A stretch of 64,000 nucleotides of DNA, from NCBI RefSeq assembly GCF_004000845.1, contig NZ_BIMA01000019.1, positions 1 through 64,000 of the forward strand, read 5' to 3'. This document shows positions 26,400 to 36,078 of the stretch, one piece after another. The position numbers were made by a program, and so were the translations under genes. The notes under the pieces were generated by a model, which saw only the letters and a list, made by a program, of their open reading frames with translations, had not been told where the DNA came from and ran no database searches. Source of the stretch: Paenibacillus koleovorans NBRC 103111 (GTDB lineage: Bacteria > Bacillota > Bacilli > Paenibacillales > NBRC-103111). The number at the start of each line of letters is the position of its first letter. The first letter of the stretch is position 1.

Positions 26400-27089
26400 A
26401 TGAAATCGATCCTGATCGTAGAAGACGAGCCTGCGATTTCTCGCGTGCTCGCCGCTTACTTGCGCAAAGCCGATTACGGTTGCCGTATCTGCGCCGACGG
26501 GCAGCAAGCCTTGGAGCAATTCGAAGCCGATCGCCCGACGCTCGTATTGTTGGATGTATTGCTGCCCGGCCTGAACGGGTGGGGCGTGCTGCGCGCCATC
26601 CGGCAGATGAGCGCCTGCCCGGTCATCATGCTGACGGCGCGGGGCGATGTGGAAGACCGTCTGGCCGGGTTGAACGAAGGCGCCGACGACTATATCACCA
26701 AACCGTTCGTGCCGGAGGAGGTCGTTGCCCGGGTCAATGCCGTGCTGCGGCGGCCGGCACAGACTTTCGTTGCGAGCGAGTACAAATATTTCGGGAGCCT
26801 GCGGCTCAATTTCAAGTCGCGAGAGGCGTTTCTAAACGGGGTCGCGCTGTCGATCATCCCGAAGGACATGGCGCTGCTGCTGTTCCTGGCGGAGCACCCG
26901 AACCAGCTCTTCCACCGCGAGCAGCTCATCGAGCGCGTCTGGGGGATGGACTACGACGGAAGCGATCGCGCAGTCGATCTCGCAGTCAAGCGGCTGCGCA
27001 AGGCGCTGCTGCACTGGCCGCTCGAGGAGGGCGAGATCCGCACGCTCAGAGGAACGGGGTATCAGCTGTATGCTAGGAAAGAAAGCTAG
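26400..27089 (+). CDS. OmpR/PhoB-family response regulator
   Basis: About 229 residues, with GGGAGG eight bases before the ATG at 26400. The receiver has acidic residues in ILIVEDEPAI, phospho-Asp in LVLLDVLLPGLNGW, and Lys in YITKPFVPEE. The winged-helix output domain ends AVDLAVKRLRKALLHWPLEEGEIRTLRGTGYQLY. It overlaps the kinase gene by 20 bases, so they form a cognate pair. The target genes are unknown. Confidence 0.92.
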   Translation: MKSILIVEDEPAISRVLAAYLRKADYGCRICADGQQALEQFEADRPTLVLLDVLLPGLNGWGVLRAIRQMSACPVIMLTARGDVEDRLAGLNEGADDYITKPFVPEEVVARVNAVLRRPAQTFVASEYKYFGSLRLNFKSREAFLNGVALSIIPKDMALLLFLAEHPNQLFHREQLIERVWGMDYDGSDRAVDLAVKRLRKALLHWPLEEGEIRTLRGTGYQLYARKES

Positions 27090-28674
27090 ACGGACGACTT
27101 TGCTTCGCCACTGGACCTTCCTCTATGTGGCGATTTTGCTCACCGGAATGCTTGTTGTGGTCGCCATATCGTTCTGGTGGATCCACCATACTACCTTGAA
27201 TCACCGGACGGAGCGGATGCAGCAGCTCGCCGGCGACTTGGCCGGGAAAATCGTGGATGCCTCCGGCCGATACGTGCTCGACGGGCGGGAACTGCCTGCA
27301 TGGATCGACCGGAGACTGGGTCTATTGGAAATACCCGAGCCGCTCTATGTCGAGTTGAAAGACTCGAGCGGCCAGGTGCTGTTCACGAAGCTCGGCCCTC
27401 GGGTCGAGTTCGGACCGGACACAGCGCAAGCGCCTGCAAGCGACACGACCGCCTCGCCTTCGCCGGGAAGGCGACCGCCGGGCGGTGGCAGCGGGAACGG
27501 GAACGCTCCCTCTTCGCAGCAGCCGTCGCGCGGCGATCGTCCGCTCGATGACGGCTGGGCGGGAACGGAAGCCGACGGAGGCGCACCGTCGTCCTCGGAG
27601 CGTTCGGTCGTTGCGGAGGAACAGGAACGAGCCGTAGACCCCGCGCGCAGCCGCACCCACTCCGTGGTGCTGCCGCTGGCTCACCAAGGCGTGGAGCTCG
27701 GTACCGTGACGCTACGCGCCCCGAAACCCTCCATCGCCGAATTCGGCGAGGAGTACTTGTCGCTAAGCCAATTGCTGCTGGCAGCCGCACTGCTGGGCTG
27801 GCTGGCGATCTACTTGCTGGCGCGCAAGCTGACCCGGCCGATCGTAGAAGTCGCCGCCGCCGCCAAACAGATCGAGCAAGGCAGCTTCGACGTGGAGCTG
27901 CCCGCCCCCGTGAAGGAGCAGGAGCTGCACGACCTGCTCCACTCGTTCGGCAATATGGCCGGACGGCTGAAGCAGCTGGAGGAGCTGCGCAATGAGCTGC
28001 TCGCCGGCGTGACCCACGAGCTGAAGACGCCGGTCACCTCGATTCACGGGTTGCTGCATGCGGTACGCGATCAAGTCGTAACCGGCGCGGAGGCGGAAGA
28101 GTTTATTGAGATTTCGCTGAAGGAAACGGCCCGGCTGCAGCATATGGTCGCCGAGCTGCTGGACTTCAACTCCTTTGCCTCCGGCAAAGTGCATGTGCTG
28201 GCGGACAAGCTGGAGCTCGGCGGGCTGCTGAACGAGATTGCGTATCAGTGGAGGCTCGTGCGCGAGCAAGAGAAGCCTGATTTTGACCTGCAGCTCGCCC
28301 TGCCGCCGCAGAAGCTCTACGCGGCCGGCGATCCGGGTCGGATTCAGCAAATTCTCATCAATTTGTTGCAGAACGCCCGCCAGGCGCTAGGCAAGCAGGG
28401 GCGTATCACGGTTGAGCTGCAAGAACACTCCGATTCGCAGCTAGTCGTCTATGTGAGCGACAACGGCTGCGGGATCCCGCTCGAAGAGCAAGAAAACATC
28501 TTCGAACGCTATTATAGAGGGGAGAACAAGCGGCTGGATTTGCGCGGAATGGGGCTCGGCCTCTCTCTTAGCCGATTGCTGGCCACGGCGATGGGCGGCT
28601 CGCTCGATCTGGCGGAGAGCTCCCCGCAGGGGACCCGCTTCCGGCTGCTGCTGCCTCGTTGGAAGCAAACCTAG
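27070..28674 (+). CDS. Membrane sensor histidine kinase
   Basis: A 534-residue kinase. The first transmembrane helix is at about 16-38. The extracytoplasmic domain includes a low-complexity Pro/Ser/Gly and charged stretch (about 118-195). The second helix is at about 236-256, then comes HAMP. His316 lies in GVTHELKTPVTSIHG. The ATPase has LINLLQNARQAL, DNGCGIP and GMGLGLSLS. It is paired with the regulator it overlaps. The disordered insert is unusual for this kinase type. Confidence 0.9.
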   Translation: MLGKKARRTTLLRHWTFLYVAILLTGMLVVVAISFWWIHHTTLNHRTERMQQLAGDLAGKIVDASGRYVLDGRELPAWIDRRLGLLEIPEPLYVELKDSSGQVLFTKLGPRVEFGPDTAQAPASDTTASPSPGRRPPGGGSGNGNAPSSQQPSRGDRPLDDGWAGTEADGGAPSSSERSVVAEEQERAVDPARSRTHSVVLPLAHQGVELGTVTLRAPKPSIAEFGEEYLSLSQLLLAAALLGWLAIYLLARKLTRPIVEVAAAAKQIEQGSFDVELPAPVKEQELHDLLHSFGNMAGRLKQLEELRNELLAGVTHELKTPVTSIHGLLHAVRDQVVTGAEAEEFIEISLKETARLQHMVAELLDFNSFASGKVHVLADKLELGGLLNEIAYQWRLVREQEKPDFDLQLALPPQKLYAAGDPGRIQQILINLLQNARQALGKQGRITVELQEHSDSQLVVYVSDNGCGIPLEEQENIFERYYRGENKRLDLRGMGLGLSLSRLLATAMGGSLDLAESSPQGTRFRLLLPRWKQT

Positions 28675-28676
28675 AC

Positions 28677-28705
28677 GAAGAACCGCCCCATTCGGGCGGT
28701 TCTTC
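28677..28705. terminator. Hairpin between convergent kinase and AAA genes
   Basis: GAAGAACCGCCC (28677-28688) and GGGCGGTTCTTC (28694-28705) form a perfect 12-bp stem with a 5-base loop. Tails on both sides are only weakly T-rich. Confidence 0.7.
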
Positions 28706-30171
28706 TATGCCTTTCTCATTGCCTCCATATATCTCGTATATTCCGCATGCCCGAGCAAATACAGGAATGCAAAGGCAGGTATTTTAATGATCGGGCACCT
28801 AGTCTGGTGATCCGTCTTCCCGTAATCCGTGCTATTCTTAGTGATGACTAAGGCAGCCGCTGTTTTGGGGTCATCCGCCCATTCCACTATAGCCTCCTTA
28901 ATGGACAAACCCGTGCTTTCACGGTACTTGACCTCCATAATGATTTTGGAAGCGACTTTGTATGTGACGACGATATCAATTTCTTTTTCAGATCTAGGGT
29001 CGCGGAAATAACCGATTTTCGTTGTATCCAAGTAAGTGAAGGAATGAATATGCTTGTAAATCGCCGTTTCAATGATCATGCCCATCTCCAGAGGATCGGT
29101 CAGCACTTCCTCTCCGATCATTAGGACGGCGTTCCGAATCGCTGCATCCGCTAAATAGACTTTAGGCTTCGCTTTCAAAATCTTCTTCCCGCTTAGTTCC
29201 GTAGGTTGGCTCGTATAGATCAGATTGGCCTGCTCGAGAAACTCCATGTAGTTGGCAACCGTTTGTCGAGAGATGCCTACTTCCTTCGCAATCGTGTCCT
29301 GTACAACCAAGTTTCCGCTAATCATACAGAGGTACAAAAAGATTTGCTCCAACTCAGCCACATTGCGGATCGGGAAAAGCGATACCATATCTCGCTTCAA
29401 CACCTTGTCCACAACATCTTCGCGTATCATTTTCTGAGCATAGTCCATATCGTCTGCCAAAGCAGCTTCCGGAAATCCGCCTACGATTAAATAGCGATGA
29501 AAATGCCTTTGCAGCGGTTCCAATTGCATCATGATTGCCGCTAACCTCGCCTCGGTAAGCCCCGCGAGCGCTGTAGGGTAAATGTCCCTGGATAGCTCCG
29601 GCTTCGCAACGCCCATCAGTTCAATGTATTCATAGAAAGACAAAGTGGGAATACGAATCGACGTCCAGCGTCCAACGCCGCTTTCTTTCGCTTTTTCTGC
29701 CAAAAGAGGACTTGCCGAGCCGGTTGCCATAATACGGTAGCTCGAGTGTTGATCGTATAACGTTTTCAGCCATAAATCCCAGTCCCCTGCATATTGAATT
29801 TCGTCAAAAAACAAATAAAGGTTCCGCTCGTCCGGATTCACATTGTTCTGATAAATGTCTAGAATGCGGCCGATATCGCACAGCTTCAGCATCGGATGGT
29901 CGAAGGAAACGTACAGGATATTTCTTGGTTCGACCCCTTCATTCAGCATATTCTCAATCATTTGATACATAATCGTGGTTTTGCCGACACGTCTCGGACC
30001 CGATAATATGACCTCTCTACGAATCTGGGGGTGTTCAAACGTTTTCTTAGCCTCATAGTAGGCCAGTCTTTTTACCGGACGGGTCAAATCCGAAGATATC
30101 GTTTTACTAATCCACCACTGGTTGTAGCCGCGAAGCACTTTAAGTATTTTCTCATCCGTAATAAAATTCAT
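28705..30171 (-). CDS. AAA ATPase with DUF4143-type C-terminal domain
   Basis: A 488-residue protein with Walker A GPRRVGKTT (about 58-66), Walker B LYLFFDEIQYAGDW and sensor segment MATGSASPLL. The second half has a winged-helix region (VVQDTIAKEVGISRQTVANYMEFLEQANLIY) and a PD-(D/E)XK-like end (EKEIDIVVTYK, IIMEVKYRES). Such ATPases are common accessory genes, sometimes tied to defence or mobile DNA, with no settled role. ATG 30171 is preferred over TTG 30180 because it is an ATG about 11 bases after GAGG. The gene is lower in GC than its neighbours, suggesting transfer. Confidence 0.85.
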   Translation of the reverse strand: MNFITDEKILKVLRGYNQWWISKTISSDLTRPVKRLAYYEAKKTFEHPQIRREVILSGPRRVGKTTIMYQMIENMLNEGVEPRNILYVSFDHPMLKLCDIGRILDIYQNNVNPDERNLYLFFDEIQYAGDWDLWLKTLYDQHSSYRIMATGSASPLLAEKAKESGVGRWTSIRIPTLSFYEYIELMGVAKPELSRDIYPTALAGLTEARLAAIMMQLEPLQRHFHRYLIVGGFPEAALADDMDYAQKMIREDVVDKVLKRDMVSLFPIRNVAELEQIFLYLCMISGNLVVQDTIAKEVGISRQTVANYMEFLEQANLIYTSQPTELSGKKILKAKPKVYLADAAIRNAVLMIGEEVLTDPLEMGMIIETAIYKHIHSFTYLDTTKIGYFRDPRSEKEIDIVVTYKVASKIIMEVKYRESTGLSIKEAIVEWADDPKTAAALVITKNSTDYGKTDHQTRCPIIKIPAFAFLYLLGHAEYTRYMEAMRKA

Positions 30172-30339
30172 ATTTAACAAAACCTCTTCATTTATGTTAA
30201 TTATACTTTACATTATATACGGTAAAGAGTAAATCTATCCTATAGAATCTCCATTTCTCACCCACATGCCTCAGACCCTCATGAATGGTATACTAAAACC
30301 AATAGCCATTGTGTTGACCGAAAGAAGGGAAGCTCCGCC

Positions 30340-31011
30340 ATGTTCCGAATTCTGCTCGTGGAAGACGATGAGAAAATCCGCACGATCGTGGCTGATATGC
30401 TACGAAAGTGGCAATACAAGGTGCTGGAGGTGACCGCCTTCGACGGCCTGATGGACGAGTTCGCGGCGTTCGAGCCGCATCTCGTGCTGTTGGACATCAA
30501 CCTGCCGGTTATGGACGGGTTCTACTGGTGTCAGCAAATTCGCGCCGTGTCCAAGGTTCCGATCATTTTTCTCTCCTCGCGCAATCAAAATATGGACGTC
30601 ATCATGGCGATCAACATGGGCGGGGACGACTTCGTGCAGAAGCCGTTCGACCTCGGGGTGCTGGTGGCCAAGGTGAGCGCGCTGCTGCGCCGCAACTATA
30701 CATATCAAGACGAGCAGCTGCAGCTCGCGCACCGGGAACTGACGCTCAACCTGTCCAACTCCTCCGTGCAAGTCGGGGAGCAGTCCGCCGAGCTGTCGCG
30801 CAACGAGTTTATCGTCCTCCAGGCCATGCTGCGCAGCCGAGGCAAAATCGTCTCCCGCGAGGAGCTGATGCAGGCGCTCTGGAACGATGAGCAATTCATC
30901 GACGACAACACGCTGACCGTCAACGTCAACCGGCTGCGGCGCAAAATCGCCATGCTCGGCCTCGAAGATTATATCGTAACGCGCAAAGGAATGGGGTATC
31001 TCGTCGAATGA
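30340..31011 (+). CDS. bceR: BceR-like response regulator
   Basis: A 223-residue OmpR-family regulator with phospho-Asp in LVLLDINLPVMDGFYWC, the FYWC and SSRNQNMDVIMAINMGGDDFVQKPF features of the BceR group, and a winged-helix C-terminus. Its last codons overlap the kinase start (ATGA). The BceRS-BceAB family responds to cell-wall-active peptides such as bacitracin; the ABC genes lie 2-5 kb away on the other strand. Confidence 0.88.
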   Translation: MFRILLVEDDEKIRTIVADMLRKWQYKVLEVTAFDGLMDEFAAFEPHLVLLDINLPVMDGFYWCQQIRAVSKVPIIFLSSRNQNMDVIMAINMGGDDFVQKPFDLGVLVAKVSALLRRNYTYQDEQLQLAHRELTLNLSNSSVQVGEQSAELSRNEFIVLQAMLRSRGKIVSREELMQALWNDEQFIDDNTLTVNVNRLRRKIAMLGLEDYIVTRKGMGYLVE

Positions 31012-32009
31012 GAGGCTGGCGGTTTTTGCAATATGAGCTGCCTTATCTGGTGCTGTTCGCAGTCGCCTATATGATCATCGCCATCGTCTCATTCACCGAC
31101 CCGGAAACGGCCTGGAGTAGAGAAACGTTCCTCTACACTTTGCTGCTGATGCTGCTCCTGGTCGCCGGGTTCCTGGTGCATCGCTACTTGCGAAACGTCC
31201 ACGCCATCAAGCACATGCAAGACGAAGACGCCGAGCCGCTGTCACTGGAAGCCGAAGCCTACCAAGAGGCGATCGCCGCCCTGGAAAAGGAGCATATCCG
31301 CGCCTTGAACAGCGTCCGAGCCCAGCAGAACGAATATTATGACTTCATCCTGTCCTGGTTCCACGAGATCAAGACGCCGATTTCCGTGCTCCGTCTCATG
31401 CAGCAGACCGAGATCGACCCGAAGAGCCTGGAGGAGGAACTGTCCCGCATCGAGCATTATGTCGATCAGGCGCTCTATTACGCCAAGCTGGACAGCTTCA
31501 ACCAGGACTACGAGATCCGCAACTGTACGCTGGAGCAGCTCGTGAAGGACGCCGTGCGCACCCACTCCAAGACGTTCATCTCGAAAAGGATCCGCATCGT
31601 GCTGCAGCTCGACCCCGCTCTCGTCGTGCAGAGCGACCCAAAGTGGCTGCAGTTCATCATCCATCAGCTCATTACGAACAGCTTGAAATACACGCCGGAT
31701 CAAGGCGAAATCACAGTGGCGACGCGGTCCACAGCGCAGGAAAAGCAGCTCGTGCTGCGCGATTCGGGCATCGGTATCGAGCCGAAGGACTTGCCCCGCA
31801 TCTTCAACCGCGGCTTCACCGGCTCGAACGGCCGCTCGCACATGAAGTCGACGGGCATGGGCTTGTACTTGGCCCAGGCTCTGTCGAACAAGCTCGGCCA
31901 TTACATCACCGCTACCTCGGCGGTCGGTGCGTTTACCGAGATGGTGATCCATTTTCCGCGCAACCATGATCCGTTTTTGCAGGTGGTGAAGGGGGTAGGG
32001 CCGGATTAG
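31008..32009 (+). CDS. bceS: BceS-like intramembrane-sensing histidine kinase
   Basis: A 333-residue kinase with two closely spaced transmembrane helices (about 11-29 and 42-58) and almost no extracellular loop, the mark of intramembrane-sensing kinases. His119 lies in SWFHEIKTPISVLR. ATPase motifs are FIIHQLITNSLKY, DSGIGI and STGMGLYLA. Such kinases sense through a BceAB-type transporter. The only candidate here, at 34-37 kb, has a frameshifted permease gene. Confidence 0.9.
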   Translation: MRGWRFLQYELPYLVLFAVAYMIIAIVSFTDPETAWSRETFLYTLLLMLLLVAGFLVHRYLRNVHAIKHMQDEDAEPLSLEAEAYQEAIAALEKEHIRALNSVRAQQNEYYDFILSWFHEIKTPISVLRLMQQTEIDPKSLEEELSRIEHYVDQALYYAKLDSFNQDYEIRNCTLEQLVKDAVRTHSKTFISKRIRIVLQLDPALVVQSDPKWLQFIIHQLITNSLKYTPDQGEITVATRSTAQEKQLVLRDSGIGIEPKDLPRIFNRGFTGSNGRSHMKSTGMGLYLAQALSNKLGHYITATSAVGAFTEMVIHFPRNHDPFLQVVKGVGPD

Positions 32010-32228
32010 TTAATTAAAGCGCAAGAGGGATCAACCTAAATAAAACCAAAGGCCCAAGGACACTGCGATCATCGGCTCTGTAAATTTTATTACTTATGTT
32101 TTACTTTCAAATCCCCAACATTCCCAGACAAAAATCCGCAATGTGATGCGGATGTTGCCGTGCTAACCTTACTCGCGATCTAAGTTTATAACTTATTTTT
32201 CAACTTAATTACTACTAATTATCCTTAG
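32010..32228. other. AT-rich intergenic region
   Basis: About 220 bases between the convergent bceS gene and the AlbA/RecG-like gene. It is distinctly AT-richer than flanking genes. A GCAATGTGATGCGGATG stretch is seen, but no confident terminator or gene. Confidence 0.35.
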
Positions 32229-33892
32229 TTAAGTTAAAACCCACTTCGGTCGTTTTGAAGATCCCATATTCACAATTGTCCCGTCTTTTTTAGACATTTC
32301 AAATAACAAATTATTAATTTTTTTTCTTTTTTGCGTTTCATCCAAAGTGTCCGAAAGTTTACTGATTAATAAGTTGTCAATTTCTTGTCTGTCTGCGGAT
32401 TTATACTGCTGAAGAAATTTAATAACCATACTTTTATAAAATTCTTTGTCAAATGCTCGGTTTTTGATGTACGCAGTCTTATCCCCTGTTAACGCAGCAA
32501 TTTGCGCTGCGACATATATAACAGGATATTTGCCTTCAATCAGGCGCTGTGATCTCAACCTTTTAACTTCCTCTGGTTTGATTCTCTCTCTCTTCTGTAC
32601 TTTATCAAGCAAAATAACCGTTGATAAATCTAAATCTGTATGATTGATTAACATACGCGTGTAATTTTCATCGAGTATTTTACCAATGATTCGAACTTGG
32701 ACCTTATTAGGATCTGATAAGTCGTAATCAGGCAACGGAAAAAATCGTCTCTTTTGAGTAAAAAACATTCTCTTTATACCCGAACCAATGGTGTCAATCA
32801 TATTCAAATTGACCATTGCCTCCGCTAAGAATCGATTCCTATAATACTCCGGTGGAGAGTCCCGTTCAATTACGGCTGCAATACTTTGAGGAATAAAACT
32901 ACCAAGGTTTGTGAAAATAAGCTCGTCTGGCTTTTCAACAATATTTATTCTACCTTGTTTTTCGTAGTCCTGATGTGCAATGCAGTTGTGAAGTGCCTCA
33001 CGTATTACATAAGCATCATATTGATTAACCTCAATAGGAAATAAACTATTATCGGGCATATATCTGTATTTCAGATTACGGAGTTTGGAAAACAAAAGCT
33101 CTGAGTTCAAAATAAAGGGAGGACCGAAATGATCATAGTCTTGTTCAATGTTGTCCTTATCCTTTAATATCCAGCTCATTTTCGCTACAACCGGCTGGAT
33201 AAAATGCTCTGCCTCCGGTTTTCCTAGAAGAATTAATGCTGCATTAGTAATTTCACCTTGCACCGTTACTCGCGCTTTGTTTAAAAAGGCTAAGTCATCC
33301 CAGCTATCAACTTCATCAGCAAGTCGAGGAAATTTCTTCTTATATTCTGTTCTAGCCTTTATAATTGCATCGGGTTCCAGATCATGAACAGTAGCAGAGT
33401 GACAAATGTCGGCTGACCAGTCTTTCTTCATAACCTGACTGCGTATCTGTTCGATTTCTTGCAAACTTAAAGCCACAATAGAACTACCATTTCTACCGTA
33501 AAAATGTCCATCCCACGCAGTAGGGATCCCCAGTGGAGCTGCAGGAATCTGAAACAAAACAACCCTGCCTTCAGGTAGCATAAGTTCGTAGATCTCCCTA
33601 AAAGTTAGCCCGCCAGAAGATTTGATTGCAATTTCATGTTTTAAGCTATCGAGATCCGCACGGTTCACTCGGTATTGAGATCCGACAATCTGCCGATCGG
33701 CATCTCTAATCCCGAAGATAAGCCATCCGAATGGTCTACCCTTTAAATTTGATTCATTACTTATGGCTGAAACATATTTCCTATTTTCCCTGAATCAAAT
33801 GTTGATTTTGCCTCTTTGAACTCAAGCCATTCCGTTTCAGCAGGCATAGCGCGAAGATCATTTAGCAGTTGCATTAGCTCCTGTTGCTCCAT
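32229..33892 (-). pseudogene. AlbA_2/RecG-like DNA-binding protein gene, frameshifted
   Basis: The gene starts at ATG 33892 behind GGAGGAGGG and reads MEQQELMQLLNDLRAMPAET, then EWLEFKEAKSTFDSGKIG, and meets a stop. One base lost around 33777-33786 (GGAAA where GGAAAA is expected) restores the frame to KYVSAISNESNLKGRPFGWL, IFGIRDADRQIVGSQYRVNR and the remaining 479 residues. The restored protein has an AlbA_2 (Schlafen-type) N-terminal domain and a RecG-related ATP-binding C-terminal half (YVIREALHNCIAHQDYEKQG). The function is unknown; relatives are accessory regulators or defence-linked. It has low GC. The frameshift may be real or a sequence error. Confidence 0.75.
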
Positions 33893-34109
33893 CAGTTATC
33901 CCTCCTCCATTACAAAAACTACTACCCTTAACATCTTACCCACAACTAATTACAATTCTATCTTATACACCTAACAAAATAAAATAATGAACGAGCATAG
34001 GATTCAAGAGCGGCCCCCTTCAACCACAACCTCTTCCGCCACTTTATAACTATTTCTAATGCGTAACGCCTCCACTCCTGGTTTCACCATCGGATGGAGG
34101 CGCTTCTTG
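33893..34109. other. Intergenic region with a CGCCTCCA hairpin
   Basis: It is AT-rich upstream of the AlbA-like gene. CGCCTCCA and TGGAGGCG (about 34067-34102) can pair over 8 bp after the permease stop, but no T-run follows, so it is only a weak terminator candidate. Confidence 0.35.
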
Positions 34110-36078
34110 TTACGCTTTCCGCGTCACAATGCGGAAGTAGACGTTAGTCGACGAGACGTACAGCAAGATGTAGATGACGAAGTAAGCCGCCATGATGCCC
34201 CACACCATCCCGACCAACCCCGGGTAGTCCTGCACCGAGTCGAGGATGTACGTTTTGATGGAGGTCCAGCTGATCAGAATGCCCAGCACGAGCGGCGGGG
34301 CGAACACGAGCAGCAGCTTTTTGCGGATGACGCTTTTCATCACGCCGTTGTCCACGCCGATTTTGCGCAGGATGCCGAATTGCTGCTGTTCCTCCGTCGC
34401 TTCGCGGAGCTGCTTGAAGTAAATGACGCTCGCCAGCGCGAACAGCGCGATGACGGCCAGGGAACGCGGCCGAGAACAACAGGAGCGCGGAGCTCTCGAT
34501 CTGCTTCGAGTAAATGTCCGCGAACGAAGAGTAGTACACGCCCGGCGTCTGCGAGACGATCGCGTACACATCCCGCGACAGCTGGTCCGCCGTCTTCGCG
34601 TTCTCCACCATGTAGAGCTCGAACGTCACGGCGTGCGCCTGCCCACCCCTGCTCAGCTCGCGGTACGCGTCGTCCGACACGACCAGCACGCCCGGCTTTT
34701 TATCCATCGCCTCCTCCGGATCGGTCGCCCAACCCAGAAGCGCAAAGTCTTTGCGCTCGACCAGCTTGAACTCGTACCCGGGCTCCACCGCAAAAGCCAG
34801 TTGCTCACCCGGTGCCAAAGGCGTCGGGAAATCCATCCCCTGCGACAGCGCGATCGCTTCCCGCCCTTGCAGCGTCACCGGCTGTGAGTCGCCGCGCCGC
34901 TCGGTCCAAGCCTCATAGGCCTGCTCCGAGACAAGCAGCACATCCTCGAAATAATACTCCGCATTCTCGAACGCTACGTTGCGGTCCGTCACCGCCTTCA
35001 CCCGCAAAGCCTGCAAGGTGGTATGTTCCGTAACCGGATGCTCCGAGCTATTGATCAGCGCCTCGATGCGCTCGTTGGTTGCCCGATCCAGCGTCTGGAA
35101 AGCGATATGGTTAGGTACATTTTTGCCGACGGCCTCGAACTGCACCTTGTAATTGATCGCCACGAAGCTGATGAGCAGCATGATCATCGTGCTGAACAAG
35201 GTGATGAACGTCAGGTTCAGCGCATTGCTGCGCACTTGGAACCTTAGTGAGGACGTCCACAACGGCCGCACGCCCTCAAAATACCGCCGCATCCGACTGA
35301 TCGCCTGCAGCAGCCAGCCGATGAATTGGCGAAAGAACAAGTAAGTCCCCCCGACTACACCCACCGCCACGCCCAAAAGGCTGTACATCGAGTACTTTTC
35401 CTCCCAGAAGACGGACTGGCTGCCGCTCAGGATCAGCATAAACGCCTCCCCCAGCAGCAACAGCGAGAGTACCGCCCAGACAGCCGAGGCTCGGATCGGC
35501 TTCTCCATCTTCTCTTTCGCCCGGAACAATTCAACCAGCTGCAGCCGACGCACCGCCCAATCGCTCTGAATGGTGATGATCAGGGTGAATAGCAGAAACA
35601 CGCCCACCGTGGTACCGATCGCCTGCGGAGGGAACGCCAACGAAATCACTTGATCGTACTGCATCAGATTCATGAGCACGCGCCCGAACAGCTTGGACAG
35701 CAAACCTCCGAGCAAGATGCCTGCGGCCAGCGAGATCGCGCCGATGCACAGCGTTTCGTAGAACACCATCTTCGTAATTTGCCGCTCCTTCATACCGAAG
35801 AGCAAGTACATGCCGAGCTCTTTTTTGCGCTGCCGCATGAAGAACGAATTCGCATAGATCAGGAAGAAAATGATGAACAGCACGACCGCCACGGACGCGA
35901 TGCTGACGCCTTGCTGGAACATGGCCCGGTTCGCGATGACGTCGAGAATGTCCTGGTTGAACATGAGCGAGGAAAACGTAAACTGAATGATGACCCCGAT
36001 AATGAGCGAAAATAAGTAAATCGTGTATAGCTGGAAATTGCGTCGGACGTTGCGCAGCGTCAAGTCTAGCAGGTTCAT
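34110..36078 (-). pseudogene. bceB: BceB-like ABC transporter permease, frameshifted
   Basis: About 656 codons if restored, the usual BceB length. The start overlaps the ATPase stop by four bases. The N-terminal part has FtsX-type helices (IIGVIIQFTFSSLMF, FFMRQRKKELGMYLLFGMKE) and the long extracellular domain. Near 34460-34462 an extra base in GGG shifts the frame: SALLLFSAAFPGRHRA should read SALLLFSAAFLAVIALFALA, and the expected YFKQLREATEEQQQFGILRKIG continues in the other frame to 34110. As written the protein loses its last FtsX domain and would not work. Either sequence error or recent inactivation. Confidence 0.85.

Noticed and set aside
34059-34769. 236-codon plus-strand frame over the bceB 3' end
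   Set aside because: It is His/Asp/Arg-rich shadow translation and antisense to recognisable FtsX-domain coding sequence.
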